Shown in pieces: positions 45,240-53,664 of a stretch of 64,000 nt of DNA. The translations under genes and the position numbers were made by a program. Source of the DNA: Bailinhaonella thermotolerans (GTDB lineage Bacteria > Actinomycetota > Actinomycetes > Streptosporangiales > Streptosporangiaceae); NCBI RefSeq assembly GCF_003594875.1, contig NZ_QZEY01000022.1:89757-153756 (forward strand), given 5' to 3'. How positions within the stretch are numbered: position 1 is the stretch's first letter; the number at the start of each line of letters is the position of its first letter. The notes beneath the pieces were generated by a model. It was not told the origin of the DNA and did not search any database. It saw only the letters and a program-made list of their open reading frames with translations.

Positions 45240-48171
45240 GGTCTCCCTCCTCTCCTGTGTCTCGTACGGCTCCGCCGCCCGCGACCGGGACGCGCCCGGG
45301 GGACGGCGAGACGGGTTCGCCGCGGAACGGCGAGATCGTGGGGGCGGGCGCGAGGACGTCGTCGAGGGTCCACGCGCGCGGCCCGCCGCCGCGCAGGCGC
45401 AGCAGGAAGGACAGCACGCCGGCCGTGCCGCCGAGGTAGGTGTGCGGGGCCTCGCCCAGCCGGTCGGGGACGCGCAGCCGCCCGTCCCGCCGCACGGCCC
45501 GCGCGGCCAGGCACTCCGCGAGGTCGCCGGCCTGCCGCCGGTAGCGCTCCTCGCCGGTGAACGCGGCCATGTCCAGCAGGAAGTCGCCCTCCCCCGGCAG
45601 CCCGTGGCACAGCGCCCCGCTCGTCTGCCAGCGGGTGCGGTGCACCGCCCGAGCCGCGCGCCGCGCGAGGTCCAGGGAGCCGGCGTCGCCCGTGGCGTAC
45701 CAGTGGCGGACCAGGAACGAGCCGATCCCGGACGACCCGCTGCACCAGTGCGGGCTGCGCGGCCGTACGGACTCCGGCTCGCCGCGGCGCGAGGGCCACC
45801 AGACCGTGTCGCCGTCGAGTTCGGCGTGGTCGCGGAAGGTGGCGGCGATCTCGTGCGCGGTGTCCAGCCAGTCCGCGCGGCCGAGGGCGGCGGCGCCGTA
45901 CAGCAGCGCGGTCCCGATCCCGGCCAGGCCGTGCGCGAACCCGTAGTGGTCGAGGCCGGCGAGGGTCGAGTCGTGGGTGGGCGGGGTCGGCCAGTGCGGG
46001 TGCCCGCCGAGGTCGGACCTGGCGGCGTCCAGGGCGGCGAGCATGCGCCCGGCGCGGTCGCGGAGGGGGTCGTCGTCGGCGTGCACGGCGACGCGCAGCG
46101 TGGACATGGCGCATCCGGCGAGCCCGTGCGTGACGTCGGGGCTCGGGAAGTCCGTGGGCAGCCGGTGCGCGGCGGCGCGGGCGAACTCGCGGGTCTCGTC
46201 GTCCGGCGCGTTCTCGTACAGCGACCACAACGCGCCCGACCGGCCGGAGTACAGCCCCGGCGGCCACACGTCCTCCTCGGCCAGCCGCCGCCGCAGCCAG
46301 CGCGCGACCGGCCCGGCGAGCTCCGCCGGGAGCACCGGCAGGACCCCGGCCGCGCCGGACCCGACGGAACAGGGGTCGGTCTCGAACCCCTGCACGTCGT
46401 TGGGCCAGGGCGAGGCGGCGTCCTCCCGCGGGTCCAGGATCTCCCCCAGCCACGCGAGCCCGTCCGCGACCAGCTCGTCCACACCGGCCCGGGGCGCGGG
46501 CGGATGGCCGTTCGCCCGCGTGATCCGGTACGGCGTGGCGCGCGAGGCGGCCTCGGGGCCCGCGGGCCGGTCCGGGGTGAGCGGGGACGCGGGTCCGGGG
46601 AGAGGGGACGCGGGTCCGAGGTGAGGGGACGCGGGTCCGAGGTGAGGGGTGAGCGGGGACGCGGGCAGGCCGTCGAGGAAGGCCGCGCAGGCGGCGAGGG
46701 ACCAGCGGTCCCCCGGCTCGGCGAGGAGGCCGGTGACCATCGGGCTCAGCAGCGCGAGCGTGGGGTCGGCCTCGGCGACCCGGGCCACGTGGGCGGCGGC
46801 GCGGGCGCCCCACGCGGGCCCCGCGTCCTCGTCGTCCCACAGGCCGGGAGGCGAGCCGGTGGCGAGGAAGTACGTCAGGGCTCCCAGGCCGTACAGGTCG
46901 GCGCTCTCGCCCGGCGCCTCGCGGAACTCGCCGCTGTGCCGGGCCAGTTCGGGGGCCAGGTACCCGGGCGTCCCGCCGATCATGACCGTGGTCCCGGGCC
47001 GGGCGGCGTACTCCAGGTCGATCAGGCGCACCTCGCCGCCGGGCTGGATCATCACGTTGCCGGGCGAGAGGTCCCGGAACACGTACCCGAGGCCGTGCAC
47101 CTCGCGCAGCAGCCGCACCAGGGCCGCGACGACCGGCGTCACGCGCTCCGCCGGGCAGCCGAACCCGTCGGTCCCGAGCGGGCCCGCGCACTCGTCCGCC
47201 CAGCGCTGCGCGGTCAGCCCCCGGATCGACTCCTGCGCCAGGAACGCGTGCCCGCCCTGCTCGAAGAAGTCCAGGACCCCCGGCACCCCGCCGGTGGGGG
47301 CCAGCGCCAGCAGGGCGTCCCGCTCGGCCGCCAGCCGGTCGCGCGCGTCCCGCCCGGACAGGTCGGAGCACGCGTGCGGCCGCCCCTCCTTGACGATCAC
47401 CTCGTCGCCGGTCTTCACGTCCTCGGCGACGTAGACCCCGCCCCGGTTCGCGTGCCTGATCGCCTCCCGCACCACGAACCGCCCGTTCAGCACGACCCCC
47501 CGCGGCTTTCCGCCGGAGCCCGCCGCACGGCGGGCCGGCCCGGACGGCCTGGAGGACCCGGAGGACCCGGAGCCGGCGAGCCCGGCGGCGGACGGGAAGG
47601 GGGAGATCGCGAAGGGCGGGGGGCTGAAGGAGGGCAGGCGCTCGTCGCGGATCAGGACGCCGTCCGGCGTGCGCAGGCGCACCTCGTAGATGCCGTCGTT
47701 GCCGAGGACGCGGTGGCCGGTGAACGCGCCGTACCGGTAGTGGACCAGGCTCCCCGGCCGGTAGGGCCGGTCGGACAGGATCGCGGGCCCCGGGAGGCCG
47801 CGCGTCGCCTCGTCGAGCAGGGCGGCCAGCCGTACGGCCTCGGCGTCGTCGCGCGGGTAGACGGTGATGAACTTGCCGGCCTGGGCGCGGGCGCTGTGCG
47901 GCGCGAGCAGTTCCCAGTAGCGGTCGAGGGTGACGGGGAACTTGAACGCGCATCCGGCGCCGAGCAGCACGCGCGCCGCCCTCGCGAGCACCACGGGCGC
48001 GGCCAGGATCGTGGCCGAGACGTGCAGCTTCCAGCCCTGGTCCGGCATGGGGTACCCGTCGGGCGCGACCTTGCACCAGAAGCCGCGCTCCTCGGCGGAC
48101 CATCCGTCCCCGCCCGACCGCGCCAGCTCGGCGGTCACGATGTCCCGCAGGATGCTCGTGTCGCCTCGCAC
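45196..48171 (-). CDS. Class IV-like lanthipeptide synthetase (LanL type: lyase, kinase, zinc cyclase)
   Basis: The 991-residue enzyme has the three-domain layout of LanL/LanKC. The N-terminal lyase domain (about 1-205) has WKLHVSATILAAPVVLARA and ARAQAGKFITVYPRD. A Ser/Thr-kinase-like domain (about 240-500) has GYVFRDLSPGNVMI and the modified metal motif LIDLEYA. The C-terminal toroid cyclase (about 575-955) has six double-Gly motifs. The zinc ligands are present, Cys in HWCSGSSGIG and Cys-His in LCHGLPGEG; class III LanKC enzymes lack them, so this is class IV-like. A Pro-rich linker from 21-bp repeats joins kinase and cyclase. GTG 48171 has GGAGGAGA upstream. Confidence 0.92.
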   Translation of the reverse strand: MRGDTSILRDIVTAELARSGGDGWSAEERGFWCKVAPDGYPMPDQGWKLHVSATILAAPVVLARAARVLLGAGCAFKFPVTLDRYWELLAPHSARAQAGKFITVYPRDDAEAVRLAALLDEATRGLPGPAILSDRPYRPGSLVHYRYGAFTGHRVLGNDGIYEVRLRTPDGVLIRDERLPSFSPPPFAISPFPSAAGLAGSGSSGSSRPSGPARRAAGSGGKPRGVVLNGRFVVREAIRHANRGGVYVAEDVKTGDEVIVKEGRPHACSDLSGRDARDRLAAERDALLALAPTGGVPGVLDFFEQGGHAFLAQESIRGLTAQRWADECAGPLGTDGFGCPAERVTPVVAALVRLLREVHGLGYVFRDLSPGNVMIQPGGEVRLIDLEYAARPGTTVMIGGTPGYLAPELARHSGEFREAPGESADLYGLGALTYFLATGSPPGLWDDEDAGPAWGARAAAHVARVAEADPTLALLSPMVTGLLAEPGDRWSLAACAAFLDGLPASPLTPHLGPASPHLGPASPLPGPASPLTPDRPAGPEAASRATPYRITRANGHPPAPRAGVDELVADGLAWLGEILDPREDAASPWPNDVQGFETDPCSVGSGAAGVLPVLPAELAGPVARWLRRRLAEEDVWPPGLYSGRSGALWSLYENAPDDETREFARAAAHRLPTDFPSPDVTHGLAGCAMSTLRVAVHADDDPLRDRAGRMLAALDAARSDLGGHPHWPTPPTHDSTLAGLDHYGFAHGLAGIGTALLYGAAALGRADWLDTAHEIAATFRDHAELDGDTVWWPSRRGEPESVRPRSPHWCSGSSGIGSFLVRHWYATGDAGSLDLARRAARAVHRTRWQTSGALCHGLPGEGDFLLDMAAFTGEERYRRQAGDLAECLAARAVRRDGRLRVPDRLGEAPHTYLGGTAGVLSFLLRLRGGGPRAWTLDDVLAPAPTISPFRGEPVSPSPGRVPVAGGGAVRDTGEEGDHVVRRSGPAEPGRA
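46583..46662. repeat. 21-bp in-frame repeats in the LanL kinase-cyclase linker
   Basis: GGGGACGCGGGTCCGAGGTG followed by A repeats at 46583, 46604 and 46625, with a partial copy at 46652. On the coding strand it gives PASPHLG-type heptapeptides. The repeat keeps frame and probably varies in copy number. Confidence 0.9.
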
Positions 48172-48463
48172 AGGTTCTCCTCCGGTCGCCCGGCGCCGTC
48201 CCTCGGCACCCGCCAACGACCGTCCGTCAGCCCACTTGCGGCCCACCAGTGGCCGGATTGCGCCCGAGCTCACCCCGCTGATCACGACGCCTTCCCGCCC
48301 GTACGGCGTCCGCGGGCGGGCCCCGGGAACGCATGCGCCGGAGCCCGCTCACCGGTCGCGCCCGCGCGCCGTACGGCCGCCCGCCCCCCGCGACGCGGCC
48401 GGCGGGCGCGAGCCGTACGGGACGGGAGGGGCAGGAGGGATCTTGGGGTTATACGCTCGGGGC

Positions 48464-49675
48464 ATGACGGGGGATTCGTTGGCGGTGGGGCAGCGGTCGC
48501 TGGGGGATCCGGAGGTCCGGTATCCCCTGTGGCCGCCGGCGCTGGGGGGCGATCCGGCCACCAGCACCGAGGACGTGGCCTATCCGGTCGAGGTGGACTA
48601 CGACTACGGGCGGGTCCCGGCGGACCTGTTCGGGCGGGACGCGCCGGGGCGGGTGGACCGGTGGGCGGCGCTGCTGCCGCCGCTCACGACGCCCGGGCTC
48701 GGGGAGGGCGGGACGCCCCTGGTCGAGGTGGAGGACGCGGTCTTCGTCAAGGACGAGTCCCGCAATCCCACCTGGAGCCACAAGGACCGCCTCAACCGCT
48801 GTACCGTGAGCGCGGCCGTGGGCGTGGGCGCGCGCGGCGTGGTCGTGGCGTCCTCGGGCAACCACGGCGCGTCGGCGGCGGCGTACTCCGCCCGCGCCGG
48901 GCTGCCGTGCGTCGTGCTGACGTCGGCCGCCGTGCCGCCGGCCGTGGCGTCGTTCCTCGCGGCGTACGGCGCGGTGGTGCTCCCGGTGCCCGTCGAGGCG
49001 CGCTGGGGCCTGACGCGGCGGATCGTCGAGGAGTACGGCTTCCACCCCGTCAGCAACCTCGGCGTCACCCACACCGGCCACCCCTTCGGCCCTGAGGGGT
49101 ACAAGACGGTGGCCTACGAGATCCACGCCGACCTGGGGGTTCCGGAGGCGGTCTTCGTCCCCACCGGTTACGGCGAGCTCCTCTTCGGCGTCTGGAAGGG
49201 CTTCGCCGAGCTCCGCCGCCTGGGCGTCACGACCGAGGTGCCCCGCCTCTTCTCCTGCGAACCGGCCGCCGGCGGCCCCCTCCACCGCGCCGTGTCGCGG
49301 GGCCTGCCCGCGACGTGGATCGAGCCCGGGGACACCGACGCCTACTCCATCGGCTGCCCCGTGAACGGCTACCGCGGCGTCCACGCCCTGCGCGAGAGCC
49401 GCGGCGAACCCCTCCTGGTGACCGACGAGGAGATGCGGCGCGCGCAGACGGCCCTCGCCGGGCGGGGCCTGTGGGCCGAGCTCTCCAGCGCCGCCGCCTA
49501 CGCGGGATATCGCCAGGTGCGCGACTCCGGCCGCTCCTTCGACGGCCCCGTCGTCTGCGTCTCCACCTCCAGCGGCTTCAAGGACATCGCGGTGGCGGCC
49601 CACCGCCCCCAGCCCGTGGACCCCGCCTGGCCCGAGGTCCAGGCCCACCTGGCGAAGGCCGGGATCACCCCCTGA
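48464..49675 (+). CDS. Threonine synthase-like PLP enzyme
   Basis: The 403-residue fold-type II PLP protein has the cofactor lysine in NPTWSHKDRLN (about residue 107). The phosphate-binding glycine-rich region is SSGNHGASAAAYSARAG, and FVPTGYGELLFGVWKGF is also conserved. It resembles threonine synthase and related eliminases or synthases. It diverges from the lanthipeptide synthetase with 292 bases between, so a role in the pathway is possible but unproven. There is no close Shine-Dalgarno; TTATAC about ten bases before the ATG at 48464 suggests a leaderless mRNA. GTACGG elements lie at 48300, 48369 and 48413. Confidence 0.88.
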   Translation: MTGDSLAVGQRSLGDPEVRYPLWPPALGGDPATSTEDVAYPVEVDYDYGRVPADLFGRDAPGRVDRWAALLPPLTTPGLGEGGTPLVEVEDAVFVKDESRNPTWSHKDRLNRCTVSAAVGVGARGVVVASSGNHGASAAAYSARAGLPCVVLTSAAVPPAVASFLAAYGAVVLPVPVEARWGLTRRIVEEYGFHPVSNLGVTHTGHPFGPEGYKTVAYEIHADLGVPEAVFVPTGYGELLFGVWKGFAELRRLGVTTEVPRLFSCEPAAGGPLHRAVSRGLPATWIEPGDTDAYSIGCPVNGYRGVHALRESRGEPLLVTDEEMRRAQTALAGRGLWAELSSAAAYAGYRQVRDSGRSFDGPVVCVSTSSGFKDIAVAAHRPQPVDPAWPEVQAHLAKAGITP

Positions 49676-49728
49676 CCTGGGCAGGAGGTACCCTTCCTGG
49701 GCCCCGTCCCCTTCCCCGGAAGCCCTCC

Positions 49729-49875
49729 ATGCCCTTCGCCGCCCCCATCGTGCCCACCACCTCGGAACTGGCCGCCGGCTCCCTGATCACCCTCATCCTG
49801 GCCGCCGCGGCCCTGTTCCTCGTCGTCTACGCCGCCACCCGCCTCGCCCTCAGACACCACGACCGCCGGCGCTGA
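49729..49875 (+). CDS. Small single-span membrane protein (48 aa)
   Basis: The ATG at 49729 opens a 48-residue frame: a polar start (PFAAPIVPTTSELAAGS), one hydrophobic helix (LITLILAAAALFLVVYAATRLAL) and a basic tail RHHDRRR. The layout is that of a small membrane protein with its C-terminus inside. CCGGAAG is upstream at moderate distance. No function can be given. It is 53 bases after the PLP enzyme gene on the same strand. Confidence 0.55.
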   Translation: MPFAAPIVPTTSELAAGSLITLILAAAALFLVVYAATRLALRHHDRRR

Positions 49876-49941
49876 AGACCGCGAACGACGGCCTTCCTCC
49901 GCGGGCCCGGCTCGCCCTCCGCTCCGGCGCGAACGCCCCGC

Positions 49942-50673
49942 CTACCGGTCGGTCCGGGGGCGGTTCAGGAGGCGGGTGAGGGTGCGGGCGTTGGCTATGG
50001 CGGCTCCCCCGGGGTCGTTGTTGAAGTAGACGTAGGCGTCGCCGGGGGCCGCGGCGACGCGGTCGGCCCAGGTCCGCAGGGCCGCGCGGCCGTACGCCGG
50101 GGCGGGGGCGGCCCGGCCCTCGTGGAGGCGGGTGTAGGTCCAGCCGGCCGTGCGCCAGAGGGGGGCCTGGAGGCGGTTGCGGCGGTCTGACCAGCAGAGG
50201 GCGGCCCCGCGCTCGGTGAGCAGGTGGCGCAGTTCCTCGGTCCACCAGGACTCGTGCCTGGGCTCGACCGCGACCCGGACCGTGCGGGGGAAGCGGGACA
50301 GGCAGTCGTCCAAGCGGTCCAGGTCGATCCGGAAGGTGGGCGGGAGCTGGAGGAGGACCGGGCCGAGGCGGTCGCCGAGTCCCTCGGCGGCCGAGAGCAG
50401 GCGCTCCACCGGCTCGGCGGGGTCCTTCAGGCGCTTGACGTGGGTCAGGAAGCGGCTGGCCTTCACCGCCATCACGAACCCCTCGGGAGTCCGGTCCCGC
50501 CAGCCCTCGAAGGTCTCGCGCGACGGGAGCCGGTAGAAGGCGTTGTTGTTCTCCACCGTGGGGAACTCCGCGGCGTAGTGCTCCAGCCAGCGCTTCTGCG
50601 GCACGTCGCGCGGATAGACCGTTCCGCGCCAGTCGGCGTACTGCCATCCCGACGTTCCCACCAGCACCGGCAT
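49942..50673 (-). CDS. DUF72 domain-containing protein
   Basis: The 243-residue TIM-barrel-like protein starts VLVGTSGWQYADWRGTVYPRDVPQKRWLEHYA, the hallmark of DUF72. It contains FPTVENNNAFYRLPSRETFEGWRDRTPEGFVMAVKA and AYVYFNNDPGGAAIANA near the end. The family is widespread, with no firmly assigned function. Its upstream hairpin separates it from the MFS gene behind it. Confidence 0.92.
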   Translation of the reverse strand: MPVLVGTSGWQYADWRGTVYPRDVPQKRWLEHYAAEFPTVENNNAFYRLPSRETFEGWRDRTPEGFVMAVKASRFLTHVKRLKDPAEPVERLLSAAEGLGDRLGPVLLQLPPTFRIDLDRLDDCLSRFPRTVRVAVEPRHESWWTEELRHLLTERGAALCWSDRRNRLQAPLWRTAGWTYTRLHEGRAAPAPAYGRAALRTWADRVAAAPGDAYVYFNNDPGGAAIANARTLTRLLNRPRTDR

Positions 50674-50713
50674 GCCGGTCCGGTACCCACGCCGCCGCCG
50701 GGGAAAAGTCCCG

Positions 50714-50748
50714 CCCCGCCGTACGGCGCGCATGGCCGTACGGCGGGG
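50714..50748 (-). terminator. Terminator of the MFS gene, built from the GCCGTACGGC element
   Basis: CCCCGCCGTACGGC (50714-50727) and GCCGTACGGCGGGG (50735-50748) are a perfect 14-base-pair stem with a seven-base loop. In the minus direction the stem is followed closely by GGACTTTTCCC. It lies 20 bases beyond the MFS stop. Confidence 0.85.
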
Positions 50749-50768
50749 GCGGACGGGGCGTGGCCCGG

Positions 50769-52301
50769 TCAGCGGGAGACCGGGACGCGGGGCTCGGGCC
50801 GCGCGGCGGGGCGGGCGGGCCGCCGCCGGAGGAGCGGGACGGTGACGGCGGAGGCCGCGACGAGGATGACGGCCCCGGTGAGGGCGGCGCCGTGCATGCC
50901 GGTCGTGAACGCCTCGCGGGCGGCGGCGAGGACGGCGCGCGCGGCGTCGGCGGGAAGGTGCGCGGCGGTCGCGACGGCCCCGCCGAGGGTCTCGCGGGCC
51001 GGCTCGGGCAGAGTGTCCGGGACCTGGGAGCGGTAGATCGCGGCGCCGACGCTGCCGAGGACCGCCATGCCCAGGGCGCCGCCGAACTCGGTGCCGGACT
51101 CCATGACGGCGGAGGCGGTCCCGGCCCGCTCGGGCGGGGCGGCGGCCATGACCTGCTCGGTGCTGATGGACATGACGGTGACGACGCCCCCGGCGTACAC
51201 CGTGGCCGCGACCAGGATCATCCAGAGCGCGGAGTCCGTCCCGACGAAGACCATGGAGGCCAGGCCCACGGCCCCGACGAGGAACCCGGCGCTCATGACG
51301 CGCGGCGCGCCGGCCCGGCGGGCGAGCGCCCCCGCGACGGGGGCGACCCCGGCGATCGCGACCGAGGGCAGCACGCTCCACAGCGCCGCGACCAGGGGGC
51401 GCAGGCCCAGCACGGACTGGAGGTACTGCGTCGTGTAGATCGTCATGCCCGCCATCGCGAACATCGTCAGCACGTTCAGCGCGATCGACCCGGCGAACAC
51501 CCGGTCGCGGAAGAGCGCCAGGTCGAGCATGGGATACGGCCTGCGGCCCTGCCGCCGCGCGAAGACGACGCCCACCAGGAGCCCGGCCACGATCGAGGCC
51601 GCGGGGACGACGCCGAACCCGTGCGCGGCGATCTCCTTGAGCCCGTAGACGGCGGGCAGCACGGCGGCCAGCGACAGGAACGCGCTCATCAGGTCGAAGC
51701 GGCCGCCCGCGGGCGGGCGGAACTCCGGCACCAGCATCGGGGCCAGGACCAGCAAGAGCACCATCGCCGGGACGTTGACCAGGAAGACGGAGCCCCACCA
51801 GAAGTGCTCCAGCAGGAAGCCGCTCAGCACCGGGCCGAGCGCGACGCCGCCGGCCATGGCGCCCGTCCAGATCCCGATCGCGGTGCCGCGCTGCCGGTCG
51901 TCCAGGAACAGGTTGCGGATCAGCGCGAGCGTCGAGGGCATCAGCGTCGCGCCGGCCACGCCGAGCATCGCGCGCGCCGCGATCAGCATCTCGGCGCTGG
52001 TCGAGTACGCCGCGGCGAGCGAGGCCAGGCCGAACGCGGCGGCGCCGATCAGCAGCAGCCTCCGGCGGCCGATCCGGTCGCCGACCGCGCCCATGGTGAT
52101 GAGCAGGCCCGACAGGACGAATCCGTACACATCGAAGATCCACAGTTGCTGGGTCGCGGTGGGTTCCAGCTCCCGGCTGAGGAACGGGACCGCGAAGTAC
52201 AGCACGGACACGTCCATCGAGACCAGCAGGCAGGCCAGCAGGAGGACCGCGAGGCCGGTCCACTCCTTGCGGCCGGCCCGGATTCCATCGGCCATGGGCA
52301 T
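50769..52301 (-). CDS. MFS drug exporter, 14-helix DHA2/EmrB-QacA type
   Basis: The 510-residue protein has about fourteen hydrophobic helices. The DHA2 signatures include VSMDVSVLYFAVPFLSREL in helix 1, ITMGAVGDRIGRRRLLLIG after helix 2, and motif C in helix 5 (AMAGGVALGPVLSGFLLEHF). Such pumps expel drugs or secondary metabolites with proton exchange. The Met at 52295 is better spaced from GGGAAGG than that at 52301. It diverges from a GntR-TetR-type regulator, and the shared region carries TGCACTAG operators, so ligand-controlled efflux is likely. Confidence 0.93.
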   Translation of the reverse strand: MPMADGIRAGRKEWTGLAVLLLACLLVSMDVSVLYFAVPFLSRELEPTATQQLWIFDVYGFVLSGLLITMGAVGDRIGRRRLLLIGAAAFGLASLAAAYSTSAEMLIAARAMLGVAGATLMPSTLALIRNLFLDDRQRGTAIGIWTGAMAGGVALGPVLSGFLLEHFWWGSVFLVNVPAMVLLLVLAPMLVPEFRPPAGGRFDLMSAFLSLAAVLPAVYGLKEIAAHGFGVVPAASIVAGLLVGVVFARRQGRRPYPMLDLALFRDRVFAGSIALNVLTMFAMAGMTIYTTQYLQSVLGLRPLVAALWSVLPSVAIAGVAPVAGALARRAGAPRVMSAGFLVGAVGLASMVFVGTDSALWMILVAATVYAGGVVTVMSISTEQVMAAAPPERAGTASAVMESGTEFGGALGMAVLGSVGAAIYRSQVPDTLPEPARETLGGAVATAAHLPADAARAVLAAAREAFTTGMHGAALTGAVILVAASAVTVPLLRRRPARPAARPEPRVPVSR

Positions 52302-52358
52302 CCTTCCCCGGCGTCCTCTGCGTACGCCGTTTCCTCAATCAACGCGTACACAGTAAGC

Positions 52359-52370
52359 AGTGCACTAGTG
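52359..52370. promoter_or_regulatory. Operator copy 1, AGTGCACTAGTG
   Basis: AGTGCACTAGTG contains the palindromic core GTGCAC followed by TAG. It lies 58 bases ahead of the MFS gene. See copies at 52419 and 52500. Confidence 0.7.
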
Positions 52371-52418
52371 ATGCCGCAACTTCCTGCGAATACGCAAGTC
52401 CAGAGGGCTTGGAAGCAC

Positions 52419-52430
52419 CTAGTGCACTAG
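52419..52430. promoter_or_regulatory. Operator copy 2, perfect palindrome CTAGTGCACTAG
   Basis: CTAGTGCACTAG is a perfect 12-base palindrome in the middle of the divergent promoter region and is probably the primary regulator site. Confidence 0.75.
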
Positions 52431-52499
52431 GGCACGTAACACCCGAGCAAGCCAGGGTGACACGCCGCGTAACCCCCGGCAGCGTTACCCTGAGAACCC

Positions 52500-52512
52500 A
52501 GGTGCACTAGTA
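52500..52512. promoter_or_regulatory. Operator copy 3, AGGTGCACTAGTA
   Basis: GTGCACTAGTA again matches the shared TGCACTAG, 20 bases before the regulator's start codon, a position suited to autorepression. Confidence 0.65.
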
Positions 52513-52532
52513 CGGCGCGGGCGGAGGCGGCG

Positions 52533-53474
52533 ATGGACGGCGGAGGCCGGGGCGAGGCGGAGGCGCCGTACGCGCGGATCGCGGGCGACATCCGCCGCCG
52601 CATCGAGGCGGGCGAGCTGCGCCCCGGCGACAGGGTCCCCTCGACCCGGCAGATCATCCAGCGGTACGGCGTGGCCATGGCGACCGCGACGAAGGCGCTG
52701 GCCGCGCTCCGGCAGGACGGCCTGGTGCGCCCGGTGCCCGGCGTCGGCACCGTGGTGAACCCCCAACGCGAGGAGAGCGCGCAGCCGCGGGTCCGGCCGG
52801 CCCCGGCCCCCGACCTGGACCGGCCGCGCATCGTGGGCACGGCGATCGCGACCGCGGACGCCGAGGGCATGGCCGCCGTGTCGATGCGCCGGATCGCCGC
52901 CGACCTGGGCGTGGCCACGATGTCGCTCTACCGGCACGTCCGCAACAAGGCCGAGCTGCTCGCGCTCATGATCGACGAGGTGTTCCAGCGGCACCCGCTG
53001 CCCGCCGACGCCCCGGCGGGCTGGCGCGAGCGGCTGGAGGTGAGCGTCCGCCTCCAGTGGGCGATCTACCGCCGCCATCCCTGGCTGGCGCAGGCGATGT
53101 CGTTCACGCGCCCGCTGCTCACGCCGCACGCGATGCTGCACACCGAATGGCAGCTCGCCGCGCTCGACGGCCTGGGCCTGCCGACCTCCGAGATGGTCCA
53201 CGCGGCGATCGGCCTGAGCAACCACGCGCGCGGCACCGCGATCAACTTCGAGCCCGAGGCCCAGGCCCGCCAGGACACCGGCATCGACGAGCAGCAGTGG
53301 ATGGACCTCCACGAGGCCGAGGTCATGGAGATCTTCGCCGACTACCCGCTGCCCACCCTCACCCGCATAGCCATGAGCGACGGCATGAACGTGGACCTGG
53401 ACTCCCTCTTCGAGTTCGGCCTCCAGCGCCTCCTCGACGGCATCGCCGCCCTGGCCGCCCGCACCTCCCCCTGA
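52533..53474 (+). CDS. GntR-TetR fused transcriptional regulator
   Basis: The 313-residue regulator joins a GntR winged-helix domain (about residues 11-77, APYARIAGDIRRRIEAGELRPGDRVPSTRQI) to a complete TetR module (about 100-313). The TetR part has its own helix-turn-helix (MRRIAADLGVATMSLYRHVRNKAELL) and a TetR_C ligand domain (SVRLQWAIYRRHPWLAQAMSFTRPLL). Two DNA-binding domains in one chain are known in actinomycetes, where they regulate adjacent exporters. The gene diverges from the MFS pump. Three TGCACTAG sites in the shared region are candidate operators. Confidence 0.92.
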   Translation: MDGGGRGEAEAPYARIAGDIRRRIEAGELRPGDRVPSTRQIIQRYGVAMATATKALAALRQDGLVRPVPGVGTVVNPQREESAQPRVRPAPAPDLDRPRIVGTAIATADAEGMAAVSMRRIAADLGVATMSLYRHVRNKAELLALMIDEVFQRHPLPADAPAGWRERLEVSVRLQWAIYRRHPWLAQAMSFTRPLLTPHAMLHTEWQLAALDGLGLPTSEMVHAAIGLSNHARGTAINFEPEAQARQDTGIDEQQWMDLHEAEVMEIFADYPLPTLTRIAMSDGMNVDLDSLFEFGLQRLLDGIAALAARTSP

Positions 53475-53481
53475 CGGCTCA

Positions 53482-53630
53482 CGCCGTACGGCACGAGCCC
53501 GCCCTCCCCGGCGCGAGCCGTACGGCATACGCCGCTTCTGGTCGCGCGGAGGCGCGAGCCGTACGGCATGGGCCCGGCGGCGCGTGGGCCGTACGGCGGC
53601 GGATCGGGCGGGCGGGAGCCGTACGGTCGG
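53482..53630. repeat. Cluster of GCGCGAGCCGTACGGC elements
   Basis: GCGCGAGCCGTACGGC occurs exactly at 53511-53526 and 53552-53567. Near copies are GCGTGGGCCGTACGGC (53582-53597) and GGCGGGAGCCGTACGG (53611-53626), and a shorter one lies at 53482. The elements fill almost the whole space between the fused regulator and the convergent TetR gene. Confidence 0.9.
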
Positions 53631-53664
53631 GTCAGCGGCAGGTCGATGGCAGGGCAGCGGCGGG

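Noticed and set aside
45088..49095. Plus-strand open frame opposite the lanthipeptide synthetase
   Set aside because: Arg/Gly/Pro-rich shadow that runs through the divergent promoter into the wrong frame of the PLP enzyme gene.
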